Assembly (NCBI RefSeq): GCF_020525925.1
Contig: NZ_CP084876.1
Span: 434,001-498,000, forward strand
DNA from: Klebsiella quasipneumoniae subsp. quasipneumoniae
GTDB taxonomy: Bacteria > Pseudomonadota > Gammaproteobacteria > Enterobacterales > Enterobacteriaceae
Reading direction: 5' to 3'
Length of the DNA: 64,000 bases
Of this stretch, positions 23,975-35,412 are shown piece by piece. The first letter of the stretch is position 1. Each line of letters starts with the position of its first letter. The notes below the pieces were generated by a model, which saw only the letters and a program-made list of their open reading frames with translations, ran no database searches and was not told where the DNA came from. The position numbers and the translations under genes are program-made.

Positions 23975-24253
23975 ATGAGTCGCTATCAGCATACCAAAGG
24001 ACAAATTAAAGATAACGCCATTGAGGCACTTCTCCACGATCCATTATTCAGGCAGCGCGTAGAGAAGAATAAGAAAGGGAAAGGAAGCTATCAACGTAAA
24101 GATAAACATGCAGCAAGGAATGACCGGGAGGCCAGTGGCAAGCAAGCGAATCGCTTTTTTACCACTGGCCTTCTGCTTTCACTGCTGATTAAGAACGGTT
24201 GTTTTGTTCTTTCAGCAGATCGCGAATTTCGCTCAGCAGGACTTCTTCTTTAG
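23975..24253 (+). CDS. arfA: Alternative ribosome-rescue factor ArfA
   Basis: ArfA rescues ribosomes stalled on non-stop mRNA when tmRNA is lacking, by recruiting RF2. The first 50 residues ([20 protein letters not shown] and KNKKGKGSY) match E. coli closely. The frame runs 92 codons, longer than the 72 of E. coli, and its end overlaps the convergent mscL by 65 bases. A strong hairpin with an inner terminator inside codons 52-66 should truncate the mRNA, so that the working protein is a shorter non-stop product released only when tmRNA fails. That autoregulatory logic is established in E. coli. Confidence 0.9.
24129..24171 (+). terminator. Hairpin inside arfA (non-stop switch)
   Basis: AGGCCAGTGG (24129-24138) pairs perfectly with CCACTGGCCT (24162-24171). 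Inside it, AAGCG (24144-24148) pairs with CGCTT (24152-24156), followed by T residues, a small intrinsic terminator. In E. coli this structure is cut by RNase III or ends transcription, so that arfA mRNA lacks a stop codon and its product is tagged by tmRNA. Confidence 0.85.
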
Positions 24254-24602
24254 AGGGCGCTGGCGGTGCCGCCGGAGCCTCTTCTTTCTTACGATTTAAC
24301 TTATTCATCAGTTTAATCGCCATGAAAATGGCAAATGCGACGATGATGAAATCGAAAACGTTCTGAATAAACACCCCGTAGTGCATCACCACTGCCGGTA
24401 CATCACCCTGGGCATCGCGCAGCGTGACGGCAAACTGTTTAAAATCGATCCCGCCAATCAACAGGCCGAGCGGCGGCATAATAATATCCGCGACCAGCGA
24501 CGAAACAATTTTACCGAATGCTGCACCGATGATCACACCCACTGCCAAATCGACAACGTTCCCGCGCATCGCGAATTCGCGAAACTCTTTTAAAAAACTC
24601 AT
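24189..24602 (-). CDS. mscL: Large-conductance mechanosensitive channel MscL
   Basis: MscL is a homopentameric inner-membrane channel that opens under high membrane tension to release solutes after osmotic downshock. The 137-residue protein has an amphipathic N-terminal helix, TM1 (about 15-45, [18 protein letters not shown]), a periplasmic loop, TM2 (about 75-100) and a C-terminal helix bundle after a Pro/Ala linker. It lies downstream of trkA on the same strand and faces arfA. Confidence 0.98.
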
Positions 24603-24712
24603 TTTATTCTCCTTGAGCCAGCTGACGTTGTAAGTTTAACAAATGTATTTTCATTTGCCATTCCTCGTAGAGCGTTACAGGAAAATATTAACCTTTGAAT
24701 AATAAGGGATAA

Positions 24713-24734
24713 TAAAAGGCGCCTGTTCGACGCC
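24713..24734 (-). terminator. Candidate terminator after trkA
   Basis: Read leftward, GGCGTC pairs with GGCGCC (one G-U pair) around a five-base loop and is followed by TTTTATTAT, directly after the trkA stop. The stem is short, so some read-through into mscL is likely. Confidence 0.6.
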
Positions 24735-24741
24735 CTGGGAA

Positions 24742-26118
24742 TTACAGGAAGAAGGGGCTTGGCTGGAACAGCCTTTCTACATCGGAAATAAACTTTTTAT
24801 CAGTCAAAAACATGATCACATGATCGCCCTGCTCGATCCGCAGATTATTATTAGCGATCATCACGTCATTCCCGCGCACGACGGCGCCGATGATCGTGCC
24901 TGGCGGAAGCTTGATCTCATCGATCGACCGCCCGACCACCCGCGAGGTGCTCTCATCGCCGTGTGCCACTGCTTCGATCGCTTCCGCAACGCCGCGGCGC
25001 AGGGAGGAGACGCCGACAATATCGGCTTTACGGACATGGCTGAGGAGGGCGGAAATCGTGGCCTGCTGAGGCGATATCGCGATATCAATGACGCTACCCT
25101 GAACCAGATCCACATAGGCTCTGCGCTGGATCAGCACCATGACTTTTTTGGCCCCCATTCGCTTGGCCAGCATCGCAGACATGATGTTTGCTTCGTCATC
25201 GTTAGTGACGGCAATAAACAGGTCCACCTGGTCAATATGCTCTTCGGCCAGCAGCTCCTGATCCGATGCGTCACCGTAGAAGACGATAGTATGCTGCAGT
25301 TTTTCTGCCAGCTCAGCGGCTCGCTGCTGATTGCGCTCGATAAGCTTAACGCTGTAGTCTTTTTCCAGCTTATGGGCCAGGCCCGCGCCAATATTGCCGC
25401 CGCCGACCAACATGATGCGTTTGTAAGGTTTCTCCAGACGCTGGAGTTCGCTCATGACCGCGCGAATATGCTGCGAGGCGGCAATAAAGAAGACTTCATC
25501 GCCGGCCTCGACAATCGTCGAACCCTGTGGGCGGATGGGGCGATCGTGGCGGAAAATGGCGGCCACGCGCGTATCGATATGCGGCATATGCTCGCGCATG
25601 GTGGACAACGCATTCCCCACCAGCGGACCACCGTAATAGGCTTTCACCACGGCGAGGCTGACTTTACCTTCGGCGAAGTTCACGACCTGCAGCGCGCCGG
25701 GATATTCTATCAGGCGATGAATATTGTCGATGACCAGCTGTTCCGGAGCGATTAAGTGATCGATGGGCACAGCTTCAGAATTGAAGAGCTTTTCCGCATC
25801 GCGGACGTAATCAGGCGCACGAATACGGGCTATACGGTTTGGCGTATTGAATAATGAATAGGCGACCTGACAGGCCACCATGTTGGTTTCATCCGAACTG
25901 GTGACCGCCACCAGCATATCGGCATCATCGGCTCCTGCCTCGCGCAGTACGCGGGGATGAGAACCGTGCCCCTGGACGACACGCAGGTCGAACTTATCCT
26001 GCAGGCTGCGCAGACGGTCGCCATTGGTATCAACCAGCGTAATATCATTGTTCTCGCCGACGAGGTTCTCCGCCAGCGTGCCGCCGACCTGGCCGGCGCC
26101 CAGAATAATAATCTTCAT
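24742..26118 (-). CDS. trkA: Trk potassium uptake regulatory protein TrkA
   Basis: TrkA is the cytoplasmic NAD(H)-binding regulatory subunit of the TrkG/TrkH potassium transporters. Its 458 residues contain two tandem RCK units: each has a Rossmann domain with a glycine motif (GAGQVGG near 7-13, GGGNIGA near 239-245) and a RCK_C domain. It lies 13 bases downstream of rsmB and before mscL, the def-fmt-rsmB-trkA-mscL order of E. coli. Confidence 0.98.
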   Translation of the reverse strand: MKIIILGAGQVGGTLAENLVGENNDITLVDTNGDRLRSLQDKFDLRVVQGHGSHPRVLREAGADDADMLVAVTSSDETNMVACQVAYSLFNTPNRIARIRAPDYVRDAEKLFNSEAVPIDHLIAPEQLVIDNIHRLIEYPGALQVVNFAEGKVSLAVVKAYYGGPLVGNALSTMREHMPHIDTRVAAIFRHDRPIRPQGSTIVEAGDEVFFIAASQHIRAVMSELQRLEKPYKRIMLVGGGNIGAGLAHKLEKDYSVKLIERNQQRAAELAEKLQHTIVFYGDASDQELLAEEHIDQVDLFIAVTNDDEANIMSAMLAKRMGAKKVMVLIQRRAYVDLVQGSVIDIAISPQQATISALLSHVRKADIVGVSSLRRGVAEAIEAVAHGDESTSRVVGRSIDEIKLPPGTIIGAVVRGNDVMIANNNLRIEQGDHVIMFLTDKKFISDVERLFQPSPFFL

Positions 26119-26131
26119 CTGCAGTGATCCA

Positions 26132-27427
26132 TTAGTTCCGACGTTTGATTAGCTTAGCGTAAAAGAAGCCATCGCCTTCTTCCGCACCCGGCAGATTTTG
26201 CTGTCCCGGGCTTGCCGGCGTACCGGTTGCGTGAAGCTCTGCATCCGGGGTCCGCGCGAGGAACGCGGCAATTTGCTGACTATTCTCTTCCGGCAGAATA
26301 GAACAGGTAGCGTAAACCAACGTGCCGCCTGGCTTCAGATGCCCCCAGATGGCATTGAGGATCTCGGCCTGCAGCTGGGCTAAATCGCCGATATCCCGAT
26401 CCCGGCGCAGCCATTTGATATCCGGGTGGCGGCGGATAACGCCGGTGGCGGAACAGGGGGCATCCAGCAGAATACGATCGAACTGCTCGCTGCCACACCA
26501 CTGCTCAGGGAAGCGACCATCGCCCTGTTTGACTTCGGCTTTCATGCCCAGCCGTTTCAGGTTGTCATAGACGCGGGAAAGACGCTGTTCATCAATGTCC
26601 ACCGCCATGACCTCAGCCTGGGGAGCGACTTCCAGAATATGCGTCGTCTTGCCGCCCGGCGCGGCGCAGAGATCGAGAATGCGCTCGCCGTTTTCCGGCT
26701 GCAGATAGCGCATGCAGCCCTGGGCCGAGGCATCCTGAACGGTTACCCATCCTTCGGCAAAACCCGGCAACGCATGGACCGGGGCAGGGGTGGCCAGACG
26801 CACGGCGTCGGGATAGTCAGGGTGGGTGAAGCCCTCTAAGCCAGCCTCTTTAAGCAGAGCAAGCCATTCGTCTCGGGAATGATGGTTGCGGTTAACGCGC
26901 AGCCACATCGGCGGGCGCTGGTTGTTCGCATCGACGATCTCCTGCCATTGTTGCGGCCAGGCCTGCTGCAGACGCTTCAGCAGCCATTTGGGATGAAGGT
27001 AGCGGTTTTCCTGCCCGGCGAATTCTGCCAGTAGCTCTTCCTGCTGGCGCTGAAACTGGCGTAACACCCCATTGATCAGCCCTTTAAGCTGCGGGCGCTT
27101 AATCGCCACCGCGCCTTCTACCGTTTCAGCCAGCGCGGCGTGCGGAGGGATGCGGGTGTAGAGTAACTGATAGAGCCCAACCATAATCAGAAAGTGCACG
27201 GTGCGCTGTTTGCCGGTCATCGGACGCGCCATCAGCTTGCTGATAAGCCACTCCAGCTGGCTGAGCGTACGCAGTACGCCAAAACACAGCTCCTGCAGCA
27301 GCGCTTTGTCTTTATCGCTGACTTTTTGCTGTAGAGGGGGCAGGACGTTGCTTAAAGACTGACCTTTTTCAACGACTTGCTCGATAGCCTGGGCGGCCAG
27401 GCTGCGTAAATTTATATTCTTTTTCAT
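26132..27427 (-). CDS. rsmB: 16S rRNA m5C967 methyltransferase RsmB
   Basis: RsmB methylates C967 of 16S rRNA using S-adenosylmethionine. The 431-residue protein has a NusB-like RNA-binding N-terminal domain (about 1-140) and a Rossmann methyltransferase domain with [11 protein letters not shown] (251-261). The two cysteines of the m5C mechanism are present, Cys325 in DAPCSATG and Cys375 in ATCSILP. A hairpin terminator lies between fmt and this gene. Confidence 0.97.
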   Translation of the reverse strand: MKKNINLRSLAAQAIEQVVEKGQSLSNVLPPLQQKVSDKDKALLQELCFGVLRTLSQLEWLISKLMARPMTGKQRTVHFLIMVGLYQLLYTRIPPHAALAETVEGAVAIKRPQLKGLINGVLRQFQRQQEELLAEFAGQENRYLHPKWLLKRLQQAWPQQWQEIVDANNQRPPMWLRVNRNHHSRDEWLALLKEAGLEGFTHPDYPDAVRLATPAPVHALPGFAEGWVTVQDASAQGCMRYLQPENGERILDLCAAPGGKTTHILEVAPQAEVMAVDIDEQRLSRVYDNLKRLGMKAEVKQGDGRFPEQWCGSEQFDRILLDAPCSATGVIRRHPDIKWLRRDRDIGDLAQLQAEILNAIWGHLKPGGTLVYATCSILPEENSQQIAAFLARTPDAELHATGTPASPGQQNLPGAEEGDGFFYAKLIKRRN

Positions 27428-27432
27428 AAGCG

Positions 27433-27462
27433 CAAAAATAAAAATGCCCGGCGAACCCGGGC
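27433..27462 (-). terminator. Candidate terminator between fmt and rsmB
   Basis: Read leftward, GCCCGG pairs with CCGGGC around GTTCG and is followed by ATTTTTATTTTT. It lies between the fmt stop (27480) and the rsmB start (27427). It would partly separate def-fmt from rsmB-trkA, which are usually thought of as one operon. Confidence 0.75.
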
Positions 27463-27479
27463 TTCAGAAGAGACGACCG

Positions 27480-28427
27480 TCAGGCGAGACGGGTGCCAGG
27501 AGTAAACCACTCCCGGCGGGAATTGAGTAAATCCTGGGCGCTCATCGCTTTTTTACCCGCAGGCTGTAGCGACTCCAGACTGAGGATCCCATCGCCCGTG
27601 GCGACCTGGATACCCTGTTTGGTTGCTGCCACGATAGTACCCGGTTCGGCATGCGCAGCTTCGGCAATGACCGATGCCCGCCACACTTTTAGCGGCTGCC
27701 CGTCAATTTCCAGCCAACTCATTGGCCACGGATTAAAGGCGCGGATGCAGCGCTCCAGCTGTGCGGCAGAAAGCGACCAGTCGATGCGAGCTTCTTCTTT
27801 ACTCAGCTTCTCGGCGTGGCACACCAGCGATTCATCCTGTACTTCAGGCTGTGCGGTGCCGTTGGCCAGCTGGGCTAAGGTTGCCAGCAGACCTTGAGGG
27901 CCGAGCTCGGCCAGCTTATCGTACAGGCTGCCGCTGGTATCCTCTGCGGTAATGGGGCAGGAAAGCTTATACAGCATATCACCCGTATCAAGGCCGACGT
28001 CCATCTGCATGATGGTTACGCCTGTTTCGCTATCCCCGGCCCACAGCGAACGCTGGATCGGCGCTGCGCCACGCCAACGCGGTAGCAGGGAGCCGTGAAC
28101 GTTGATGCAGCCCAGACGGGGCATCTCCAGCACCGCTTTCGGGAGAATCAAACCGTACGCCACCACCACCATGATATCGGCGCCGAGATCGGCGACTAAT
28201 TGTTGGTTGTCCTGCGGACGCAGGGAAGATGGCTGGAATACAGGTAAGTTATGGGCTTCAGCCAGCACCTTTACCGGGCTCGGCATCAATTTTTTGCCGC
28301 GGCCAGCAGGACGGTCTGGCTGAGTGAATACGCCAACAACCTGATGTTCAGACGACAACAGCGCGTCAAGATGACGCGCTGCAAAATCGGGGGTGCCGGC
28401 GAAAATGATACGTAGTGATTGTGACAC
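27480..28427 (-). CDS. fmt: Methionyl-tRNA formyltransferase
   Basis: Fmt transfers a formyl group from 10-formyltetrahydrofolate to initiator Met-tRNA. The 315-residue protein has the N-terminal formyltransferase domain with the catalytic residues Asn109, His111 ([15 protein letters not shown]) and Asp147, and a C-terminal tRNA-binding barrel. Forms the def-fmt pair, 14 bases downstream of def, that adds and later removes the formyl group. Confidence 0.98.
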   Translation of the reverse strand: MSQSLRIIFAGTPDFAARHLDALLSSEHQVVGVFTQPDRPAGRGKKLMPSPVKVLAEAHNLPVFQPSSLRPQDNQQLVADLGADIMVVVAYGLILPKAVLEMPRLGCINVHGSLLPRWRGAAPIQRSLWAGDSETGVTIMQMDVGLDTGDMLYKLSCPITAEDTSGSLYDKLAELGPQGLLATLAQLANGTAQPEVQDESLVCHAEKLSKEEARIDWSLSAAQLERCIRAFNPWPMSWLEIDGQPLKVWRASVIAEAAHAEPGTIVAATKQGIQVATGDGILSLESLQPAGKKAMSAQDLLNSRREWFTPGTRLA

Positions 28428-28441
28428 GGTATTCCTTGTTA

Positions 28442-28951
28442 TCAGGCACGGGAACGTAAACGATCCAGTTTCTCAACCTTCTGACGAATGCGCTGTTGTT
28501 TGAGCGGTGACAGATAATCAATAAACAGTTTGCCGACCAGATGATCCATCTCATGCTGAATACAGATAGCCAGCAGGCCATCGGCCTCCAGTTCAAATGG
28601 CTTACCGTCGCGATCCAGCGCTCGGATCTTCACTTTTTCCGCACGCGGCACCAGGGCGCGCTGTTCCGGAATCGACAGGCAGCCTTCTTCGATGCCCGTT
28701 TCGCCATCTTTTTCCAGCAGCTCCGGGTTGATTAACACCAGCTGCTCTTCACGATTTTCCGACACATCAATAACGATAATGCGCTGATGGATATCGACCT
28801 GGGTCGCGGCCAGACCAATGCCCTCCTCAGCGTACATGGTGTCGAACATATCATCGACGATACGCTGAATTTCCGCATTCACTTCTTTGACCGGCTCGGC
28901 GACTTTGCGAAGGCGCTCGTCCGGAATATGTAACACTTGCAAAACTGCCAT
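28442..28951 (-). CDS. def: Peptide deformylase
   Basis: Def removes the N-formyl group from nascent proteins. The 169-residue protein has the three signature motifs: GIGLAATQ (44-51), EEGCLS (88-93, metal ligand Cys91) and HEMDH (133-137, two His ligands and the catalytic Glu), as in the Fe(II)-dependent type 1 enzymes. It is the first gene of the def-fmt unit and is divergent from dprA. Confidence 0.98.
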   Translation of the reverse strand: MAVLQVLHIPDERLRKVAEPVKEVNAEIQRIVDDMFDTMYAEEGIGLAATQVDIHQRIIVIDVSENREEQLVLINPELLEKDGETGIEEGCLSIPEQRALVPRAEKVKIRALDRDGKPFELEADGLLAICIQHEMDHLVGKLFIDYLSPLKQQRIRQKVEKLDRLRSRA

Positions 28952-29079
28952 AAAGTTCCAGAGTCGTATTCAGGAGTTGATAAGATTATTAGCTCTATTC
29001 TAGACAAAACACCCTGCAATTGACAGTCTCACTGTCCAATCGCAAAGATTGTCAATACCGCTTATGGCAGGGGGTAAGG

Positions 29080-30204
29080 ATGACGCCCGACGAGATTTGG
29101 CTGCGGCTGATGAAGGTCAGTAACTTGTATGGCGACAGAATGCTGAAGATCGCACAGCGCTTATGCGCAGCCGCCAGCGTTGATCGTGAAGCGCTGCATG
29201 CTGTCGGGATGTCCGCGGCGCAAGCAATGTTATTTTTTCGGCTTGACGGGCGTGAGCTTGATGAGACGCGGCGCTGGCTGGAGCACCCGGAACATCATCT
29301 GTTACGGGCCGACGATCCGCGCTTTCCGTTTCGGCTAAGGGCCATCGCTGATTACCCCGGTGCGTTGTTGGTCAGCGGCGATCCCGCTCTGCTTCACAGC
29401 GCGCAGCTTGCCGTTATTGGTAGTCGCCTGCATTCCTGGTATGGCGCTCGCTGGGGGAAGCTTTTCAGCGAAACGTTGGCGCGTAAAGGAATGACTATCA
29501 CCAGTGGGCTGGCGTTAGGCATTGATGGCGTAGCGCATCGCGGCGCGCTCGCGGCCGAGGGCAAAACCATCGCGGTACTGGGCAACGGACTGGGTAAGGT
29601 TTATCCGCGGCGCCATGCAAGCCTCGCCCAGCAGATCATCGATAATGGCGGTGCGCTGGTGTCTGAATTTCCACTAATAACGCCGCCGCTTCCCGCGCAT
29701 TTCCCCAGGCGCAACCGGATTATCAGCGGCCTGAGCCTGGGCGTGTTGGTGGTTGAGGCGGCATTGCGAAGCGGCTCGCTGGTTACCGTCCGCTGTGCTC
29801 TGGAGCAGGGAAGGGATGTGTTTGCCCTGCCTGGGCCGATAGGCAATCCGGGATCGGAAGGCCCACACTGGTTAATTAAGCAAGGCGCGGTGCCGGTGAC
29901 CTCGCCAGAGGATATTGTGGAATACTGGCACAACGAGCTGACCTGGCTAACTGATACGTCTGATTCGATAAATAATTGCGCCGATCAGCCGTCTGTAGCA
30001 TTGCCATTTCCGGAGCTCCTGGCTAACGTAGGAGATGAGGTAACACCTGTTGACGTTGTCGCTGAACGTGCCGGCCAATCTGTGCCAGTAACCGTAGCTC
30101 AGCTACTTGAACTGGAGTTAGCAGGCTGGATCGCAGCTGTACCCGGCGGCTATGTCCGATTAAGGAGGGCAAGCCATGTTCGACGTACTCATGTATTTGT
30201 TTGA
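29080..30204 (+). CDS. dprA: DNA-protecting protein DprA (Smf)
   Basis: DprA loads RecA onto incoming single-stranded DNA in transformable bacteria; its role in enterobacteria is less clear. The 374-residue protein has an extended Rossmann fold (about 100-300) with [23 protein letters not shown] and [11 protein letters not shown], and a C-terminal winged-helix-like domain. The ATG at 29080 with GGTAAGG ahead is preferred over the longer frame from 29020. Its last 29 bases overlap smg. Confidence 0.95.
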   Translation: MTPDEIWLRLMKVSNLYGDRMLKIAQRLCAAASVDREALHAVGMSAAQAMLFFRLDGRELDETRRWLEHPEHHLLRADDPRFPFRLRAIADYPGALLVSGDPALLHSAQLAVIGSRLHSWYGARWGKLFSETLARKGMTITSGLALGIDGVAHRGALAAEGKTIAVLGNGLGKVYPRRHASLAQQIIDNGGALVSEFPLITPPLPAHFPRRNRIISGLSLGVLVVEAALRSGSLVTVRCALEQGRDVFALPGPIGNPGSEGPHWLIKQGAVPVTSPEDIVEYWHNELTWLTDTSDSINNCADQPSVALPFPELLANVGDEVTPVDVVAERAGQSVPVTVAQLLELELAGWIAAVPGGYVRLRRASHVRRTHVFV

Positions 30205-30649
30205 AACTTACATCCATAGCGAAGCAGAAATGCGCGTGGATCAGGACAAACTGACGCGGGATCTTACCGACGCAGGTTTTGAGCGGGAAGATATCTATAA
30301 CGCGTTAATGTGGCTCGAGAAACTGGCTGATTATCAGGAAGGTCTCGTTGAACCCATGCAGCTCGCTTCCGACCCACTGTCGCTTCGGGTATATACCGAA
30401 GAGGAGTGCCAGCGTCTGGATGCCAGTTGCCGGGGATTTTTACTCTTCCTCGAGCAGATTCAGGTGTTGAACCTCGAAACGCGAGAAATGGTGATAGAGC
30501 GCGTACTGGCGCTGGATACGGCAGAATTTGAGCTGGAGGACCTGAAATGGGTCATCCTGATGGTACTGTTCAATATTCCGGGCTGTGAAAACGCCTATCA
30601 GCAAATGGAAGAATTACTCTTCGAAGTAAATGAAGGTATGCTGCATTAA
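30176..30649 (+). CDS. smg: Smg family protein (DUF494)
   Basis: A 157-residue, acidic, mostly helical protein of the DUF494/Smg family, whose function is not established. The start [20 protein letters not shown] is typical. It begins inside the end of dprA (29-base overlap, AAGGAGG just upstream at 30164-30170) and is followed by yrdD. The dprA-smg pairing is widespread in gammaproteobacteria. Confidence 0.95.
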   Translation: MFDVLMYLFETYIHSEAEMRVDQDKLTRDLTDAGFEREDIYNALMWLEKLADYQEGLVEPMQLASDPLSLRVYTEEECQRLDASCRGFLLFLEQIQVLNLETREMVIERVLALDTAEFELEDLKWVILMVLFNIPGCENAYQQMEELLFEVNEGMLH

Positions 30650-30675
30650 TCTTTTTGCAGCAACATCGAGTTGTT

Positions 30676-31218
30676 ATGACCAAATCAGCACTGTTTTCGG
30701 TGCGTAAAAATGAGCCCTGCCCGCAGTGCGGGGCTGAACTGGTGATCCGTTCCGGGAAACATGGCCCGTTTCTCGGCTGTTCGCATTATCCGGCCTGTGA
30801 CTATATCCGTCCCCTGAAAAGTCAGGCGGACGGGCATGTCGTTAAGGTGCTGGAGGGGCAAGCATGCCCATCGTGCGGCGCGGTTATGGTGCTACGCCAG
30901 GGGCGTTTTGGGATGTTCATTGGCTGTAGCCGCTATCCGGAATGCGAACATACCGAGCTAATTGATAAACCAGATGAGACGGCTATTGCTTGCCCGCAGT
31001 GCGGACAAGGCCATCTGGTCCAGCGTCGTTCCCGTTTCGGTAAAACCTTTCACTCCTGCGATCGCTATCCTGATTGCCAGTTCGTTATCAATTTTAAACC
31101 GGTGGCGGGCGAATGCCCTGAATGCCATTACCCGCTGTTAATAGAAAAGAAGACGGCGCAGGGGCTCAGACGCTTCTGTGCCAGTAAACAATGTGGAAAG
31201 CCGATCCCGGCGGAATAA
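30676..31218 (+). CDS. yrdD: Topoisomerase-type zinc-ribbon protein YrdD
   Basis: A 180-residue protein made of repeated zinc ribbons like those at the C-terminus of DNA topoisomerase I. Four units are visible, each with a C-X-X-C pair ([32 protein letters not shown]) and a second cysteine group. No catalytic topoisomerase domain is present; single-stranded nucleic acid binding is inferred. The ATG at 30676 gives the E. coli-like start [10 protein letters not shown]; a TTG at 30655 is less likely. Confidence 0.93.
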   Translation: MTKSALFSVRKNEPCPQCGAELVIRSGKHGPFLGCSHYPACDYIRPLKSQADGHVVKVLEGQACPSCGAVMVLRQGRFGMFIGCSRYPECEHTELIDKPDETAIACPQCGQGHLVQRRSRFGKTFHSCDRYPDCQFVINFKPVAGECPECHYPLLIEKKTAQGLRRFCASKQCGKPIPAE

Positions 31219-31222
31219 ATCA

Positions 31223-31795
31223 GTGAACAATAACCTGCCCTCAGAAGCCGTCGCCCATGCCGTGGCGGTCCTGAATAATGAACATGTCATCGCCTATCCC
31301 ACGGAAGCTGTTTTTGGCGTCGGCTGCGACCCTGACAGCGAAACGGCCGTTATGCGTCTGCTGGAGCTGAAGCAGCGTCCTGTTGAGAAGGGATTGATCC
31401 TTATCGCCGCTAGCTTTGAGCAGCTGAAGCCCTATATTGATGATTCTCGGTTAAGTGACTCGCAGCGGGCAGCAATCTTTTCCTGCTGGCCAGGACCGGT
31501 GACGTTTGTATTCCCGGCTCGTCCTGAAACGCCACGCTGGCTGACGGGTCGTTTTGATTCGCTGGCCGTACGCGTAACCAACCATCCGCTGGTGATTGAA
31601 TTGTGCGAAGCCTACGGAAAACCGCTGGTCTCGACGAGCGCCAATCTCACCGGTCAACCGCCTTGCCGCACTACCGCAGAGGTCCGTGCTCAGTTTGGTG
31701 ACAGCTTCCCGGTCGTGGATGGCGCTACGGGCGGACGTCAAAATCCATCTGAAATACGTGATGCCCTGACGGGTGAACTGTTCCGCCAGGGGTGA
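31223..31795 (+). CDS. tsaC: Threonylcarbamoyl-AMP synthase TsaC
   Basis: TsaC makes threonylcarbamoyl-AMP from threonine, bicarbonate and ATP, the first step of the essential t6A37 modification of ANN-reading tRNAs. The 190-residue YrdC-fold protein has the binding residues in [11 protein letters not shown] (about 50-60) and the signature STSANLTG (about 140-147). The GTG at 31223 gives the length and start (VNNNLP) of E. coli TsaC, so the longer ATG frame from 31178 is rejected. It lies four bases after yrdD and three before aroE. Confidence 0.96.
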   Translation: MNNNLPSEAVAHAVAVLNNEHVIAYPTEAVFGVGCDPDSETAVMRLLELKQRPVEKGLILIAASFEQLKPYIDDSRLSDSQRAAIFSCWPGPVTFVFPARPETPRWLTGRFDSLAVRVTNHPLVIELCEAYGKPLVSTSANLTGQPPCRTTAEVRAQFGDSFPVVDGATGGRQNPSEIRDALTGELFRQG

Positions 31796-31798
31796 ATC

Positions 31799-32617
31799 AT
31801 GGAAACCTACGCTGTTTTTGGTAATCCGATTGCGCACAGCAAGTCGCCTTCTATTCACCACCTTTTTGCCCGCCAGTTAGGCATTACCCATCCTTATGGA
31901 CGTGTGCTGGCGCCGCTGGACGATTTTGTCTCTTCTCTGAATCAGTTTTTTGCGGAAGGAGGAAAGGGCGCCAACGTTACCGTTCCTTTCAAAGAAGAAG
32001 CCTTTGCGCGCGCGGATGAACTGACAGAACGCGCTGCGCTGGCGGGAGCGGTGAATACCTTGAAACGTCTGGAAGATGGGCGTTTGCTGGGCGACAACAC
32101 GGATGGTATTGGTCTTCTGAGCGATCTGGAGCGTCTGGGATTCATTAAGCCACGCCAGCGGATCCTGCTTATCGGTGCCGGTGGCGCATCGCGTGGGGTA
32201 CTGCTGCCGCTGCTATCGCTGGGGTGCGCTGTGACGATCGTCAATCGCACCTATGCTCGCGCCCATGAGTTAGCCACGCTCTTCGCCCATACCGGTAGCG
32301 TCAGCGCCCGGGAAATGGATACCTTAGCCGGGGAAACTTTCGATCTGATCGTCAATGCAACATCCAGTGGGATAGAGGGTGATGTGCCGGCTATCCCGGC
32401 GTCTGTTGTTAACCCCGACGTGTATTGCTATGACATGTTTTACCAGAAAGGGGCGACGCCATTTCTTCAGTGGTGCCAGCAGCATGGCGCAACCCACTAC
32501 GCTGACGGGCTGGGAATGCTGGTGGCGCAAGCCGCCCATGCCTTTCTGCTATGGCACGGCGTCCTGCCGGCTATCACCCCGGTTATAGAAAAGCTGCAAC
32601 AGGAACTGAATGCATGA
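31799..32617 (+). CDS. aroE: Shikimate dehydrogenase AroE
   Basis: AroE reduces 3-dehydroshikimate to shikimate with NADPH in aromatic amino acid synthesis. The 272-residue enzyme has the substrate residues in AHSKSP (12-17), catalytic Lys65 (VTVPFKEEA) and Asp102 (NTDGIGL), then a Rossmann NADP domain with GAGGASRG (about 126-133). Its stop overlaps the yrdB start (ATGA). Confidence 0.98.
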   Translation: METYAVFGNPIAHSKSPSIHHLFARQLGITHPYGRVLAPLDDFVSSLNQFFAEGGKGANVTVPFKEEAFARADELTERAALAGAVNTLKRLEDGRLLGDNTDGIGLLSDLERLGFIKPRQRILLIGAGGASRGVLLPLLSLGCAVTIVNRTYARAHELATLFAHTGSVSAREMDTLAGETFDLIVNATSSGIEGDVPAIPASVVNPDVYCYDMFYQKGATPFLQWCQQHGATHYADGLGMLVAQAAHAFLLWHGVLPAITPVIEKLQQELNA

Positions 32618-32871
32618 ATCAGGCGATTCAGTTTCCCGATCGGGAATTATGGGATGCTGAACGGCAGGGCGTGGTTTTTCCCGCGTTGGTGAATGGGATG
32701 CAATTAACCTGCGTAATTTCAGGGCAGATCCTGCAGCAGCGTTTTGGCGCAGAGGGGCCAGCGCAGTGGCTGGCCGCATTCCGGGAACATCGTTGGGATC
32801 TTGAGGAAGAGGCTGAGGCATTGATCCGCGATAATCAGGAGGATGCTCAGGGTTGGGTCTGGCTCTCCTGA
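32614..32871 (+). CDS. yrdB: DUF1488 family protein YrdB
   Basis: An 85-residue conserved protein of unknown function, matching E. coli YrdB ([11 protein letters not shown] start, [10 protein letters not shown] near residue 60). The ATG overlaps the aroE stop by four bases, so it is coupled to aroE. Its 3' end overlaps the convergent yrdA by 25 bases. Confidence 0.92.
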   Translation: MNQAIQFPDRELWDAERQGVVFPALVNGMQLTCVISGQILQQRFGAEGPAQWLAAFREHRWDLEEEAEALIRDNQEDAQGWVWLS

Positions 32872-33401
32872 TCCAGATATTCATCTTTCCATTTCACATA
32901 GTTATTTGCTGAATATTTTAGGCCTTCCCGCTCCGCCTCTGTCAGGGGGCGGATCTGTTTGACCGGATTGCCAAAGTAAAGGAAGCCGCTTTCAAGCTGT
33001 TTATTCTGCGGCACCAGACTTCCCGCGCCAATCATGACGTCATCACCAACCACGACACCATCTAACAAGATCGAACCCATACCAACCAGCACGCGGTTGC
33101 CGATAGTGCAGCCGTGCAGCATCACTTTGTGACCAACCGTCACATCCTCGCCAATGATCAGTGGATTTCCCTCAGGCTTGTAAGAGGATCTATGGGTCAC
33201 GTGTAGAACGCTGCCGTCCTGAATATTGCTACGTTGACCTATCGACACGAAATTGACGTCGCCGCGAATGGCGACCAGAGGCCAGACGCTGACGTCATCG
33301 GCAATTCTGACATCACCGATGACGACGCTGGATGCGTCAATCATGACGCGAAGACCGATTTGCGGGAAAAATGTTTTATAGGGACGCAGGTGAGCAGACA
33401 T
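32847..33401 (-). CDS. yrdA: Gamma-carbonic-anhydrase-like protein YrdA
   Basis: A 184-residue left-handed beta-helix protein of hexapeptide repeats (V/I-X-I-G-X-X patterns such as VVIGDVRIADDV and TIGNRVLVGMGS). The metal-binding histidine pattern of gamma carbonic anhydrases is visible in HVTHRSS and VGHKVMLHGC. Enzyme activity has not been firmly shown for YrdA. The ATG at 33401 gives the E. coli-like length; the 32-residue upstream extension lacks support. It points away from the rRNA operon. Confidence 0.94.
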   Translation of the reverse strand: MSAHLRPYKTFFPQIGLRVMIDASSVVIGDVRIADDVSVWPLVAIRGDVNFVSIGQRSNIQDGSVLHVTHRSSYKPEGNPLIIGEDVTVGHKVMLHGCTIGNRVLVGMGSILLDGVVVGDDVMIGAGSLVPQNKQLESGFLYFGNPVKQIRPLTEAEREGLKYSANNYVKWKDEYLDQESQTQP

Positions 33402-33553
33402 GTTGACCTCAAAAATACGGGAGCGTAAGAAGACTTTGGTGGCTTTTATCTCGCTCTGCAACCCCTGAAAACGGTGAAAATTGAGCAAATCGCGCAATTA
33501 CACGGCGAAAAGGGTGAAAAATCACCATTCAGAAAAAAAGATCGAAAAAAGGC

Positions 33554-33581
33554 TTGTGCAAAAAAATGGGATCCCTATAAT
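33554..33581 (+). promoter_or_regulatory. rRNA operon promoter P1
   Basis: TTGTGC at 33554-33559 and TATAAT at 33576-33581, 16 bases apart, followed by GCGCTCCC, a GC-rich discriminator typical of stringent rrn P1 promoters. Upstream (33490-33550) the DNA is A-rich with a GGTGA/TCACC repeat, which fits UP-element and Fis binding. Confidence 0.92.
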
Positions 33582-33662
33582 GCGCTCCCACTGACACGGC
33601 AGATGTGAATCACTTCACACAAACAGCCGGTTCGGTTGAAGAGAAAAATCCTGAAAAACGGG

Positions 33663-33690
33663 TTGACTCTGAAAGAGGAAAGCGTAATAT
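33663..33690 (+). promoter_or_regulatory. rRNA operon promoter P2
   Basis: TTGACT at 33663-33668 and TAATAT at 33685-33690, 16 bases apart, about 110 bases downstream of P1, the usual tandem rrn arrangement. Confidence 0.9.
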
Positions 33691-33728
33691 ACGCCACCTC
33701 GCGACAGAGCGCTAAAGCGCGTCGCAAC

Positions 33729-33740
33729 TGCTCTTTAACA
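33729..33740 (+). promoter_or_regulatory. boxA antitermination element of the rrn leader
   Basis: TGCTCTTTAACA matches the rrn boxA bound by NusB-NusE (S10). It is preceded by a boxB-like GCGCTAAAGCGC hairpin. It lets RNA polymerase pass Rho-dependent sites in the untranslated rRNA. Confidence 0.92.
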
Positions 33741-33766
33741 ATTTATCAGACAATCTGTGTGGGCAC
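33741..33766 (+). other. 5' arm of the 16S RNase III processing stem
   Basis: This 26-base segment pairs along its whole length with 35435-35460 after the 16S gene, allowing two G-U pairs. The stem loops out the pre-16S RNA for RNase III cleavage. The pairing was checked base by base. Confidence 0.85.
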
Positions 33767-33872
33767 TCAAAGTGACATGGATTCTTAACGTCCTCGGACG
33801 AAAAATGAATACCAAGTCTCAAGAGTGAACACGTAATTCATTACGAAGTTTAATTCTTTGAGCATCAAACTT

Positions 33873-35412
<1,540 letters not shown>

